Under the pieces are notes generated by a model that was not told where the DNA came from, made no database searches, and saw only the letters and a list, made by a program, of their open reading frames with translations. A DNA stretch of 64,000 nt. Origin: Heliocybe sulcata (Eukaryota > Basidiomycota > Agaricomycetes > Gloeophyllales > Gloeophyllaceae). The stretch spans positions 319,506-383,505 of the forward strand of contig ML213526.1 of NCBI GenBank assembly GCA_004369045.1, read 5' to 3'. Of the stretch, positions 34,439 to 46,000 are shown piece by piece. Both the position numbers and the translations under genes were made by a program. The first letter of the stretch is position 1. The number at the start of each line of letters is the position of its first letter.

Positions 34439-35483
34439 TCAGTCCAGACGTTGAAGCAGCTGCGAAAGTCGTCAGTGTCGTCGTAGAAGAATCACGTTCA
34501 AATCCCTCACGTATTGCACCTCGATTTCCGATGTGATAGGTACGAGCTCATGGAACAGGGTTTGCGTGGCCGCCTCCAACGTGCTGTTAAAGGTAACAGG
34601 CAGGATAGCGCCCGCTTGGATCCACCCCGCGGAGAACCCGCTGGCAGCTGTGGACGCTTGGGCGTATACAGCGGCCTCTTGGGTGGTGTTTGTGATAGCG
34701 GCGAGTAAGCCGGCAGAGTCGCTCGCCTTGATTAGTTTGGTCATCTCCGTGACGTTGCTAGCGTATTTCGTCTCTGCGACGACCTTCCCGATGTGAGCGC
34801 TTCATATGGTCTTGTTCGTTAGCTGGTTACTTGGCGGATGCATCGACGTACCGGTGCGACAGCAACGCTAGGAGAGTGGCGTCGAGGTTGTATACTGCGT
34901 CGGGGTTGTAAGTCGAGTTGTCGAGGTGGTAGAAGTAGGAGGTGGAGGAGTTGAAGAAGGGAACGAGTGTGGTCAGGTAGAAGGTTGTGATGTTGGGATT
35001 ACCCGAGTACGTGTCCTGGTGGAAGCGGCCGGGAGGGAAGGGGTCGGAAGGAGTGGCGATGTCCGGAGGGATTGGGGGCAGGGTGAAGGGGTATTCGAGT
35101 TTGCCGTAGTCGTAGCGACCTGAGGAAGCTGCTGAGGTCTCGCGGGCGAGTAGGTAGGACATGAGTCCGGCTCCGTCGTTGGCGTAGAGGTCTGGCGGGG
35201 TTACCAGGTTGATCCTCTCGGTCAGGGCACTGGGTCACGTCCGTGAATGCGAACTGGTTAGATTGTCGAGGCAGCTGGTATTTACCTGATGATGGGGGCT
35301 TCGAGGTTGGCCAGGATGTCCTTGAAAGAGTCAGCGAGACGATATCGCGGATGTTACGGAGGAGATGGTCCGTACCCGGATTTGCGCGAGGCCTGGTACT
35401 GGTAGGTACGGACGCGCTAGTGCCAGCGCCGATTGGACGCTCCACAGAGAGAAGAAGATTAGCAAGGCCTGTGTGCTGACCAT
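34439..35483 (-). CDS. Secreted chorismate mutase
   Basis: Predicted 276-residue AroQ-type (all-helical, eukaryotic) chorismate mutase with an N-terminal signal peptide (MVSTQALLIFFSLWSVQSAL). It would convert chorismate to prephenate, but outside the cytosol. Exons read leftward: 35376-35483, 35286-35320, 34852-35229, 34511-34799 and 34439-34459. Family signs are ILANLEAPIISALTERINL, RYDYGKLEYPF, the regulatory-loop region with added Asn-Thr/Ser glycosylation-like sites, HIGKVVAETKYAS, LLAAITNTTQEAAVY and the ending HELVPITSEIEVQYLLQRLD. Comparable secreted enzymes are known from smut fungi (Cmu1 class), where they act as plant effectors; that function is only suggested here. A TATA-like element lies near 35561-35568. 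Confidence 0.85.
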
Positions 35484-36315
35484 GGCGCAGACGGTGAACG
35501 TTGAGCGTTGAACGTTGAACGCCAAGAAGAACGTCAGTGGGTTGCCAACGGTGGAAGGTGTTATAAATACTCTGCATCGTTTAATATACCTGTGATGATC
35601 CGTAACTTCCAATAGCCCGTAGCCAGCGACTTCGCCTCGCGATGGCGAAATTCCACCTTATTATCGTACGTTTCGTGCTCCCATCATCCGCTAACAAAGT
35701 GAATGTTAGTCCGTATCGCCCGGACCTCACCTCAGACCACCTCATTTTTAGGTTAAATCATGGGCTATAACCCGGTACTATGGGGATTTATGGAGATATG
35801 TACTGCTAAAGTCCGGGTAGTGCCGGGTAAGCCTGTCACATGACGTCACATGTCTTCTAACTCATCCTCAAAACCCACAATTGTGCGCAGGAGTACTATG
35901 ATCTCTAACCCCACGACAATTCTTGGCGCTGCAGATGTTCCATGGCACGACCTGGTGATCCCGCCAGTACTTGGATATATCCCCGCATTCATCAAATCTC
36001 CGTCTACTCAATCTGCTCCCGCCAAAAATCGAAGCGCAGGTCAAAGTTCGTGGCACCACCCATGCTGCTAGAAGCGGGCCAGAAGGGCTTTTCTGTCCAT
36101 GGCCACATTGGTTTATATAGCAAGGTTACCGTTCCGCGCGGACGAAAGTCCCAATGGGATCGCGGAATCCCCGTAAGGCTCAGAAGGTCGACCAACAGTC
36201 GTACCTCCGGAGATAGTCAATCAGAGAGAACCCTTCGCCTATGGAGCCTCATAATCTATATCTCTGCGCCACTGGAATGCTACGCCGTCCCCAGCTTTTC
36301 CTCTCCTCCGTCAAC
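35484..36315. other. Divergent intergenic region
   Basis: Holds the promoters of the leftward chorismate mutase gene and the rightward SDR gene. A short repeated phrase (GAACGTTGAGCGTTGAACGTTGAAC) near 35496-35520 forms a small tandem array. No gene seen. Confidence 0.45.
35561..35570 (-). promoter_or_regulatory. TATA-like box of the chorismate mutase gene
   Basis: On the minus strand GTATTTATAA lies about 80 bp upstream of the ATG at 35483. Position and sequence only. Confidence 0.45.
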
Positions 36316-37586
36316 ATGTCGAAGCAACTGGTCTGGCTCGTTACAGGAACGTCGTACGTCTGGAAGGTCTGTATATTTTTCTATTCGGGCTAATGGGATT
36401 GTTAGGTCTGGCATCGGCCGTGAAATCGTGCTGGCAGCTCTAGACCGAGGAGACCACGTCATTGCGACAACTCGAGGGCGTTCTTTTGACGCTCTGGCGG
36501 CTCTGAAGGAAAAAGGCGCAGCTATCCTGGAATTGGATGTTACGGCGCCGATGGAGAAACTCGATGCCATTGCGGCCGAGGCAGTCAAGATATATGGCCG
36601 AGTGGATGTCCTCGTCAATAACGCGGGTGACCGTTCCTACGAGGCTCCTCGTATAGCGTTATGGTATGCTAATCAGTACCGCCTTTCAAGGGATAGTTAA
36701 CGCGCTTGGAACGCTAGAAGACCTGAGGTACGATACTCACCCCATTTAACAGAAACACTTATTTCTACTCGTCATTTCGCAGGCCAGAGGACACATTGCA
36801 GCAGTTCAAGTACGCAGTGCACTGTATTAATTACAGGTATACATGCTGATAAACCCCAGCACGAACCTCTTCGGGCCTCTAAACGTCACCCGCGCGTTCC
36901 TGCCGTACATGAGGGAAAGACGGACAGGCACCGTCGCCTGGATCGGGAGCGTCGGCGGGTACAGGTAACCTTCGCCTCTTACATCCCTACCCTCTTCCGC
37001 TCACAGTGAAAACTAGCTTCATACCACTCTGCGGACTGTACTGCGCTACAAAGGCCGCCATGATCCGTAGGCAGCTAGCTGCATTCGACTCGATTTACAC
37101 CAAGTTGACTTTGACCTTATTCCAGGCGTCTCCGAGGCCCTCAACGTAGAACTGCAGCCTTTCAACGTCCGATCCATCTGTTTCGATTTTGGCTGGTTCA
37201 ACACGGAGCTGGCGCATCCCGACCGGCTCGCGCCGCTCACCCAGCGGATACCCGACTACAAACAAAAAGCGGAGGATTGGAACTCATTAACCCGGAGTGC
37301 GCATTTTCACTACGTCTCACATGGCTCTCGTTTAACGCGCGCGTCGTTGCTCCCAGAGTATTACCAGAACCTCCCTGGAGATCCGGTGAAAGCCGGGAAA
37401 CTCCTGGTCCAGGTCATCCGAGGGGAAGGCGTAGCCTCCGGGAAGGCGGTCCCGAGTCGGTTCGCTGTGGGCGCGGACGCGTACGGTGTTATCAAGGACG
37501 ACGCGGTCACGTCGGCGGAGAGGCTGGAAGCATGGAGGGACGTGAGCGCGAGCACGGATGTCGAGAAGGCTGCGGTGGCCATCTGA
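36316..37586 (+). CDS. Short-chain dehydrogenase/reductase
   Basis: Predicted 312-residue classical SDR, exons 36316-36353, 36406-36626, 36691-36727, 36783-36809, 36860-36964, 37017-37066 and 37126-37586. Motifs: cofactor-binding TGTSSGIG across the first intron, LDVTAP after strand 3, NNAG in VDVLVNNAG, and the catalytic Y-x3-K in LYCATKAA. The body TLQQFNTNLFGPLNVTRAFL follows the fungal pattern for this subgroup. Substrate unknown. The C-terminal part (SLLPEYYQNLPGDPVKAGKL) is matched by an isolated minus-strand fragment at 45860-46000. It lies tail-to-tail with the membrane-protein gene at 37704, with only about 118 bp between the stop codons. Confidence 0.88.
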
Positions 37587-37703
37587 GTGATGCATGTACG
37601 AAGGGCTGACGCGAAGCTGGGCGTCTCCCGCCCGAATGACGGTTTTTGACAGCCGTGCCCGGTCGTCGAGCACGACATACTCAGTAAGAAATTGTATATA
37701 CAT

Positions 37704-39285
37704 CTAGTCGTCTAAATTGTCCATACGGCTTACTTGCCCGTCCGGCCCTTTGTTCGGATCTAGTCCAGGCTCCTCGACAACCTCTGCCGTCCTGATTATC
37801 TCCAAGGAGATATGGACAGTCCCGTCCGGCGCCCCCGTAGCCGTCGATTCAGCTATTACCGGAGGTGCGAAATACATAGTCGTAATGACAGTCTCCCGCG
37901 TCGTATACTCCGCCGTCTTGCCGAGGCTGATCAGCGCGATGATCACAGGCGGCACCATCCCCTACAACCAACAGTACTAGTGTCAGAGCGCAGTCTCGCT
38001 TCTTCCCTTGAGCGGGGCGTACTATACTCATGTTGAAGATCATGATCATGAGATCCTAGAGCGAGTCAGGAAGACAGGGTGGAGTGGGGAGGGCGGAGAT
38101 AAGGCTCACCCCGAATAAGGTGTTGTAGGGGATGGCGGATACGCCCATGGCGACGATGATCAATATGGAATAGATGACGCCGGATTCAAGCCTGAGGAGC
38201 ACAGTGAGACATGGTATAGCATCCGGATCAAGGCTTACATGATATGAAGAATCCGATAGTGTCTCGACGGCAGCCTCTCCGGGCCCGCGTTCATCGCGCG
38301 CAACAACCGCCAGATCTTCCACGCTGTGCGATGATAGAGTGACACCGCCACGCCAGCTGCGACGTTGCGAGTACGCACATATAGCCGTGTTCAGTACGAG
38401 GTTGATGGCGAATGTGCACGAGTAGTACGCCTTGTCCAGTGTACTGGAGGTCGCAGCCACCTGGTAGAACCTCGCCGGTAACGGCTCGTCCCAGGGCGTG
38501 TTTTTTCGGATGAGATACTTCTGGGCTTGGTGCGCGATGACAGCTGTTCCAAGACCTAAAGTAGGGTAATGGCGCTGAGTCTCCATCGAAGACAGCCAGC
38601 AGCTTACTGATCTCGAGAGTGATGAGCATCAGAGGAAATATAGCAGCGCTTGTTTTCTTGTCCTGGAACACATAATAGCGCCACACCTGCAGGAAGCTGA
38701 TATGCTGAGACTATGAGCAGATAGTATGAATGCTCACCAGAAGAGCATCTGCTAAGAAGCTAAGACGGCATCAGTGTCCAAATGCTTCCTCCGCGCCGCA
38801 TTCAACGTACATATCAAGGCCAAATATCCCGTCATGAATACACCGCCAAAGCGCACTGCTGTTCTGCTCCTGATTGCCCCGAAGGGTGTCATCAGCCCAA
38901 TACGCCGGAGACGTCCAGAACATCTTCGTCGAATACACATCAATCACAAAATTGGTGGTCGTCCCGATGAATAACACGACGAGCAGAACCGCGAGCCGCC
39001 CTAGCACTGCGAACGAGCGCGCTCTCGAGCACGTCAGATATATGCTCGTGCAGAAAAAGAGGAGGTATATGGCTTGTGGGAGGTAAGCATGAGCAGCGAG
39101 CCCTGACTGTCGCTCGCACCATAGAGCACTGATTCAACCTAGCAACATGTCGGACCTTCTCTGCAAAGCCATCTAACGAATAAAGCTGCTCACGATTATA
39201 CAGATGATATAGTTCTAAGGCAAGATCAGCACTCGTTACCGGTAGAGAAGCTCTGAGAACTGACCTCCTCCGGAGAAAGGGCCAT
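37704..39285 (-). CDS. Seven-helix membrane protein, copy 1
   Basis: Predicted 352-residue polytopic membrane protein of a family I know only as unnamed Agaricomycete proteins. Eleven exons read leftward: 39265-39285, 39194-39214, 39120-39138, 38811-39072, 38738-38759, 38608-38686, 38379-38555, 38239-38323, 38110-38191, 38023-38055 and 37704-37961. Seven hydrophobic segments are visible, starting NYIICIIVESVLYG and AVLLVVLFIGTTTNFVID, and ending SIGMVPPVIIALISLGKTAE, with a hydrophilic C-terminal tail. The introns at 38324-38378 and 38192-38238 together preserve frame, so an unspliced reading hides them; copy 2 at 43888-45481 shows they are real, giving SWKIWRLLRAMNAGPERLP. Function unknown; a receptor-like fold is possible but not shown. 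Confidence 0.82.
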
Positions 39286-40166
39286 GCCAGGTTGTAAAGA
39301 CGGTGACGAGCTATGCTCTTGACTCGCCGGTTATATCTTCCCCGGAGAGCGTCCAGAATACCGGTGGGATCATCCCTGCGGAACGACATCTTCACACACG
39401 CTGTCCTGACGGTGAATCCTCATCAAAGCCGTCCTTACATGGGATATCTATCAGTAACCACGACGAGCGTTTTGATCACAACAGCCCTGAATGAACATCG
39501 TTTCAGTGGGTGACGCGTGACGGGTAGTGATGTGTGCGAGACTGGCTGACCGTTGAGCTCAGCATGGATTCATGTCTGCTCCCGTAGGGTGCCACATCAC
39601 TGATCCAGTGGATCATCATTAGCTGCGGACACTCACGCGCACGTACCAGAGAGACAGAGACACAGTTCCAAATTAGCCAATCACTCCGAAGATCCACCTG
39701 GACAGCCAAGTATCGGTTGTGCTCGCGCGGAGCCTGTAATAGCCTGAGTAGCCGGTGCACACACCTGTCATGGAAGATCTTCACCACGCACCTCCCTATT
39801 CGGACCCAGTCTCATGGACCGCGTCACGGGGCCAATCGCGATTCCGTGGCATTGAACCCATCTATGATTGAGAAGAAATGAGACGCATGAAGCGAGCAAA
39901 TACGAGGTTGGTTGAAAACTCACGGGAGTGTACCCTCTACTCCACTCACAGCTGAGAATATCTCACAATCCTCCGCTGAGCCGCCGACAGTCTCGCCACA
40001 CAAAGGCAATAAATCATGTTGCATTATCCGTACAATAAATATCTCCATCCATCCGACCACAGTTCAGTAAGTACGAGAACAAATCTATAAAGATATCAGA
40101 AGTCCAGGATATCATCCGAACAAAAGGCCTGCAACGCACAACAATAGCATATCCAACATCCACCAC
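39286..40166. other. Intergenic
   Basis: Promoter side of membrane-protein copy 1 and 3' side of the PH-like gene. No gene seen. Confidence 0.4.
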
Positions 40167-42543
40167 CTACTTCCCCTCGACAAAATCCAACGCACTATCC
40201 AGCCCCTTGACCAACCTCTCCGCCCCCGCCCTGACCGAAATTCCCCTAACCAACCCCAACCTCTTCTTCTTCCCGCCCCCAATGCGAGGCCCCGCCTCCA
40301 CCGCAGAATGCAGCGTCCTCCCATCCCACCCCTCACTCCCCCTCACATTCTCCAGACTCGTCGCATGCCTCAACCCCGCAGGCACGTCCTTATCCTCGCC
40401 CGGCTTCCACTCATACCTTACCCCCTCCCCATCGCGCCCACTCCCCCCGCCGAATAGAGACAGCTTCAACGCAGGTCCCTTCCCATGCGAGCTCGACGGC
40501 GGCTTCGCGCCGCTCGGGACGCTCACTGTCGTGCTCCTCACTCGCCCACCAGCAGTGACCGTGCTCGTCGTCGTCGTCCGCCCCATCGCCATCGCACCCC
40601 TCTCCGTAAACGGCCCGCCCACTCCCGAATGGCTCCCCGACGCGAATACGCTAGAAGAAGGCGGCGGCGAGAACACCCTCATGGGCGGGAGCGGCGGGGA
40701 CGCCGGCGCATCCCGCTCATACGACGAGTACAATTCCTTCTTGCTCTCCGTCCTCACCCGGCGCTGTCGCTCAAGATCCCCCGCCCAGTGCTCCCACTCC
40801 TTCTCCGATTCCGGCTCTTCCTCCTCATCTTCGTTCTCCTCGGCGTCTGGGGCATTCCAGCTCGCGCTACGCCGCTTGTGCTGGTTCTTGCTCTCGTCGC
40901 CCAGTAAAACCCATTCGAGCACGGGGCCCAGGTCGCCCATACCTACCTTCCTGGCACGACCGACTAGGTTGACGCGCCACTCGGGGTATAGTACCGAAGA
41001 TGCAGAGTCAGATTGTGAGGGGAGGAATGAAGACGAAAGGCTATTCGGGGCATGCCTGTGAAGAATCCGCAGTAGAGAAGTGTATGCTAATGTCGCGCAT
41101 ATACCCAGCTCAGATAATGCAGGGGGAGAAACAGGTGGAATAGAACACTTACCATACTCGTCTATCATATCCAGAATAATCCACACATCCTCCTTCCCGC
41201 CCCTCCTCTGGTCTTCCCTCTCCTCCGCAATCCCGTCGTACGACATACCCAATCTTCCGGCACTCCCTCGCCGGCCATACTCATCCGTGTACAAGCCCCT
41301 ACCCGAAGCACCAGGACTGGTCCCTGCGAATGAGCTGCTAGAGTATGAATGTGATGGGAAGGCATGTGTCGAGGAGGCTTGCTTGAACTTGGCGCAGACA
41401 ATGGTTTCTCCTTTCCCTCGGGAAGGGACGCCATTGGAAGCGTTCTGTAGGTGCTCGGAGCCACGCAGCGAGCGCAGTGCAGTAAGGGGAAAGGCTTGAG
41501 ACGACGAGGAGTCCTGTAAATCAAGCTATTAATCGAGGAATGAGAGTGAAGGGAAGAGGACACGCACGCCTCTGTCTTTGCATAGGCGTAGGATGCCATG
41601 ACGGATGATAATCCACTTCTCTCTCCACTCAATTTTGCTCTTGCGCAACGGCAAGGGGTGGGAAGGGTCGGACTGGGTACTTCGGATGCGGGTGCTGGAC
41701 GATGATGATGTTTGGCTGCTTATTTGATTACTCTTTCACTAGCTGAGAACGATAGCAAGGATCAGAAAGAACTTTGGGACGAACCTCCTTCTCCTTCCCT
41801 TTGCCTCGGTCCCGCTCCCGCTCCTTCTCTTTATCCACGTCCGGCCTGGTCTCCTTGTGTACTACTCGAAGGGTCTTTACCTTGCACTCAAAGTACGGTT
41901 CGATATACTTGAACAGAGTATCTCGGTGCAATCTGATGATGGCTCCTGCAAGGTGCATCTCCAGCAGCTCATACGGACGTAGGCGGTACCATGAGATCGT
42001 ATAGTCGTCCTCGAGCAAGTGAGACGTGGAGAAAGTCAGGAGACTAAAATGCGAGTGATGGTAGACACCCCGAGAGTCTGCGCGCGATTGGCGAGTGGAC
42101 TTGGTCGGAGGGGGTGGTTTATCGGGAGCGGATGGTCGAGCATTGGCAAACGCAGTATTGTGGTAGTGGTCTCGCGTCGGGCGCACGTACTTGTTTTGAT
42201 CCATCGGAAACACGTCGTCGGCATCGTCCTCATCCTCTTCATCAAACTCATCCTCGCCTTCATCGTCCCCCTTCGCGCTGGCACTGGTGACCGAGCGCTG
42301 ATCCAGGCTCCTTCGCGAGCGGCTAGCCGAGACGGAAGCAAAGGTTATGGGACTGAGTGAGCGGGGCTGTGGGGGCTCCGGGGCCTGTGCGCGGACATAG
42401 GACGAGAAGGGTAGGCACTTGGACAGAATGTATTGCTTGACTTGCTTGGTCTTCCACGACGCCGAGATGTGTGTCACGAGCCACTGGTCGTAAGGCACGA
42501 AACGTATTGCGAGCGGTATTACGATAGCCGGAGGAGGGCCCAT
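40167..42543 (-). CDS. Large PH-like protein (N-terminus uncertain)
   Basis: Predicted protein of at least 714 residues, exons read leftward 41785-42543, 41568-41672, 41153-41513 and 40167-41086. The N-terminal part (VPYDQWLVTHISASWKTKQV, KQYILSKC) looks like a ubiquitin-fold or Ras-association-type segment. After acidic linkers there is a split PH-like domain: WYRLRPYELLEMH, then KIEWREKWIIIRHGILRLC, an insertion, and DVWIILDMID with a final helix AYTSLLRILHRHA. The C-terminal third is low-complexity Ser/Gly/Pro. A membrane- or GTPase-linked adaptor is a guess. The 66-nt intron 41087-41152 is stop-free and in frame. The coding frame continues upstream of the ATG at 42543 to about 42609, where an acceptor-like site suggests a further 5' exon I could not define. 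Confidence 0.7.
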
Positions 42544-43350
42544 CGCACGCAAAGTCGTGTAGAGCAGAGCGAGTTCCCTCACCGGTCGGCCCTCCAGCAA
42601 GAATCCGCTTTACCGATGCTCTCAGCTCGAGATGTGGCGAAGCCGAGAAAGGACCTATGAAGTAATAAAGACCCCGGGTACTGACTGTCAGCGATTTGCT
42701 CTAGGCATACGGATATCGCTGCCCTTAAAGATATGGCGGAAGCATTGACAGACTTTTGGTCGCCATATAATGCAATACAATCCGCAGTAGTGAGGATGGT
42801 AGATGCTCAGGCCGACATAGAAGACAAGTTAGACAAGGAGCGAAGGTCGAAGACAACAGCGGGCACGCCGTGTGCACGACGACATGCACTGAGGGAAGGA
42901 AAGGAGGGAGAAAACCGGATGAGCACAGTACTATATATATATGCCACTGGTGTAGAGAAACTGTGGTAAGCAATCTATGGGAGCAGCCATTATCTAAATG
43001 AGGACCTTTACTGACCTGATATGGGTGGTTATAAGGAGTGATGTCACCGCTGCTTGATCCACGAATACCTCCTCGGTATCCTCCTGCCACAGCGCGCGCG
43101 ATGTTCAGTCGCGTCTAGGTTGTCGGACATACCACTACAGCAATATTGCTCCATAATGCACAAGTACCCATCAACGTCGGGAGTTGCTCCTGGCGGGCGC
43201 TTGTGGCTTCGACGAAGCGCTCACTCGCGGCTTTTCAAGGAGTGGCCGCTGGGACCTATTCTTGAGAATCAAAGGGAAAGATTACTTTAATGCCATCCAC
43301 GCCGAGCCGCTGTTCGGTCGGTTGATCCTCTTGATCTGGTAGTGCTGCAC
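42544..43350. other. Intergenic with unresolved 5' exon
   Basis: Up to about 42610 the frame of the PH-like gene stays open (FLLEGRPVRELALLYTTL). An ATG frame at 42733-42969 on the plus strand (MAEALTDFWSPYNA) could be a small gene but has no support. The rest is empty. Confidence 0.4.
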
Positions 43351-43547
43351 GTCTATATAGCAACCCATGCCGCAGTAAGTTCATCGCTGCCTCCGGAATT
43401 AACTGAGCTGATAGCGACCTTATAGGGAACTATTAAAGCTTGCATTATGGGAATGTCAAATCCTCTCCTGTACTGCTGAGAACAGTCGGCGATCAGACCG
43501 GATAGCTGTACATGCTGACCATCCCACCCTGTCACCGGGAATAGTCC
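43351..43547 (+). repeat. Direct repeat unit, copy 1
   Basis: About 200 bp upstream of membrane-protein copy 2 recur in direct orientation at 46706-46920. Long shared runs include GAGAACAGTCGGCGATCAGA and CACCCTGTCACCGGGAATAG. It is non-coding and likely part of the duplicated 5' flank of the membrane-protein gene. Confidence 0.8.
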
Positions 43548-43887
43548 TCATCGTGACATCGTGAGGCAGAAGATAAGACCAATTCTGCATACGCGAAGGC
43601 ATTTGCGTCCAAGAACTGGAGGAGCGGCTCTGGCACTCTTGCTGCGGGTTGCGTATGGCCTGACGGGTAGGTGCCTCTCGCGGTACTGCTGCATCGACAA
43701 TCCATGATCCTCCTTGCCTGCGCAGATAGAAGGGATGACTACCAGCCATCAAGCCATCACCCCGACATATCCCCAGCAGTGTCTGGAGTTATAAGTGGCC
43801 CATCCGCTTGCCCATATAGGCAGACAGCGGTAACATCTGAGAGAACGGCCTTGTGGTCTCCCCAGTAGGTCGCTGCGGGTGTCAGGT
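43548..43887. other. Proximal promoter of membrane-protein copy 2
   Basis: About 340 bp without a gene between the repeat unit and the ATG at 43888. No clear TATA box. Confidence 0.4.
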
Positions 43888-45481
43888 ATGGCTTACTCGA
43901 GGATACAGCAGGTAAAGAATTCTTTACAGTAGTCAGCGCTTGGCTTATCGTCTCCCAGAACTACTTCATATGCATTATCGTAAGCCGCTATTCTCGAAAT
44001 CCGCGCGCTAACAGCTGAAGGAGCAGTAGGTCGAAGGAATCCTATTCGGTGAGCCATCCATCCAACAAAGAGCTTGCACGCTCAATATCTCGATGTCTCG
44101 TATAAGTGGCCTACCTCCTCTCCTTCTGCTGGACGCTCGTTGTGACCTGCAGACGCGCCCGGCGCTCCGCACTGCACGCCCGTCTCGCCGCGCTGCTGAT
44201 CTTTCTATTCGTCGCGACGACAGTCAACTTCGTCATCGACATTTACCTGACAGCGCGGTTCGACCTGTCTGACGCCTTCTACGAGACCACGCTTCATGCC
44301 TGGCACGAAAAGAACGTCTATAATGTTATCAATGTCGTACACAATGCGATATTCGGATTGAGCATGTACGGCGCCCACTTTCTTGTTCTTCGCACGGCTT
44401 GTTGATTTTCACCGCAGCTTCGTCGCGGATGCGCTTCTCGTGAGTCGCTCACGGCACCATCCATTGCACGCATCTCACTGTGTCCACAGGTCTGGCGGTT
44501 CTATGTCTTCATGGATAGAAAACGCTGGGTGATAGCCGTACCCATCTTCGTGCTCCTATTGGAGATATGTAAGTGTCACTGGGGCTTCACGTACTTCCAA
44601 ATACCTCACTCGTGATGATAGCCTTCGGTATCACAGTGATAGTGTTCACAGCCCGCCGAAGCGCCGTACAGAAAGCCACACCCTGGACAGACCCTCTTCC
44701 CCCGGAGTACGCGACACTGACAGCAACGTTCAACTGGCTGAATATCGCGTATTACGCGATGACCTTTGTGATCAATTTCTTCCTGTGTATTGCTATATGT
44801 AGGTCGCCGGAGCGTGCTGGGTGTGACTTTGATCCTGATGCCGTACTGCAGCGTGGAGAATTTGGAGGATGTTGCAGGCTATTAGTGCCCTCTCCGTTCG
44901 GCCACCCACGAGGTACTATCGGATGGCGCATATCCTGTGAGATGATACCATGGCTCGCGCGAGGGCGTCTCTAATGCCTTCAACAGCTTAGAATCAGGCA
45001 TGATATATTCAGTGCTGATAGCAGTGAATATGGGTCTCTCGGTTGTGCCTTATAACACTTTATTTGGGGTGCGCGACCCGTCCCTTGAGTGTTATTTGAA
45101 CCTGAATTTTTGATTATAGGACCTTGTCTATATGTTCCTCGACCTGAGCATCGTACGTATATCTCGCTTCAGTAAGTCCAGCCCACCTCATAGCTTCGAC
45201 AGGGAATGGTGCCAACCGTGGTCATCCTGCTCATCACGATGGGCAAGACCGCAGAATACACTTCCACAGAATCGTCCGGTACTCTTACAGCGCTCAACAC
45301 CGCGATCCACTTCGCGCCAGGCCAACGCCCCAGTCCTAGGACCCCTTCAGACGATGGACCCCCTAGAGTCGATATCGAACTCGATATCCTGCACGGTCAT
45401 CACGATCCGGCGTCGAGGGATGGTTTGATAGGTCGTGGAGATAAACCTGGCGTGACTGTACTTCGCGAGAGTATTGTATGA
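43888..45481 (+). CDS. Seven-helix membrane protein, copy 2
   Basis: Predicted 359-residue paralogue of the gene at 37704-39285, eleven exons with matching phases: 43888-43911, 43959-43979, 44030-44048, 44107-44365, 44418-44439, 44490-44568, 44622-44798, 44852-44936, 44987-45068, 45120-45152 and 45203-45481. Matching segments are NYFICIIVEGILF, LLIFLFVATTVNFVIDIYL, VWRFYVFMD, SWRIWRMLQAISALS, YYRMAHILLESGMIYSVLIA and GMVPTVVILLITMGKTAEYT. The two copies are diverged but both appear open. Like copy 1 it faces an SDR sequence tail-to-tail, but here that SDR is only a fragment. The last exon codes a hydrophilic tail (DDGPPRVDIELDILHGHHD) that is duplicated again at 46972-47120. Confidence 0.82.
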
Positions 45482-45859
45482 GCGGGCTGGAATGACTACT
45501 GATGGAGCACCTCGTCAGAAACATATACGGCTATAGTACTTTTGAGAGCCTCCGAAGGTACGCAGCCGTGGTCTTCCGTGAGGGGCGGGTACTGTACTGC
45601 TTACGCGGTGCGCCATGGGCTTCGCGCAAGCACTGTGCTTCAATAAAGTGTAAAGCCTAGTACCGAAGTCCGGAGGCAAGTATTGCGTCAAGCGCGGTGC
45701 TCTGATCAGAATCTCGATGGCAGACCATGAGCCGCTGCGCCTCTGGATGTGTGCGCTGCATGTTGGCCGTTTCGCTTTCAGAAATGAGCTGAACTATAGT
45801 GCGACATTACGAGGCCTTCAGCTAAGCCCCCATACATTCACCATATGTACATCGCAATC
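45482..45859. other. Intergenic
   Basis: Nothing recognised between membrane-protein copy 2 and the SDR fragment. Confidence 0.4.
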
Positions 45860-46000
45860 CGACGTTTCGGACGCTACTCCTTGTCCTCGAATTACCTGGA
45901 TTAAAAGCTTGCCAGCTTCCACTGGATCACTGGGAAGCTTCCTATAGTAGTCTGGGAGCAACGACACGGCGGCATTAAACAGGCTAGCCAGACAGCCCAT
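45860..46000 (-). pseudogene. C-terminal fragment of a short-chain dehydrogenase
   Basis: Read leftward, SLLPDYYRKLPSDPVEAGKL and LIQVIRGQGVAS match the C-terminal exon of the intact SDR at 36316-37586 (SLLPEYYQNLPGDPVKAGKL, LVQVIRGEGVAS). No cofactor-binding or catalytic part is nearby. Its tail-to-tail position with membrane-protein copy 2 repeats the arrangement at 37.6 kb, which marks it as the leftover of a duplicated gene pair. Confidence 0.8.

Noticed and set aside
40207-41061. Plus-strand frame of 284 codons opposite the PH-like gene
   Set aside because: Pro/Ser-rich shadow of the low-complexity tail; the spliced minus-strand model continues coherently on both sides.
42733-42969. Plus-strand ATG frame of 78 codons as a small gene
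   Set aside because: Low support; it overlaps the probable 5' region of the PH-like gene and has no family-like features.
44622-45068. Membrane-protein copy 2 as broken in the middle
   Set aside because: The stop at the end of the continuous frame lies inside an intron; splicing at 44799-44851 and 44937-44986 restores the family sequence.
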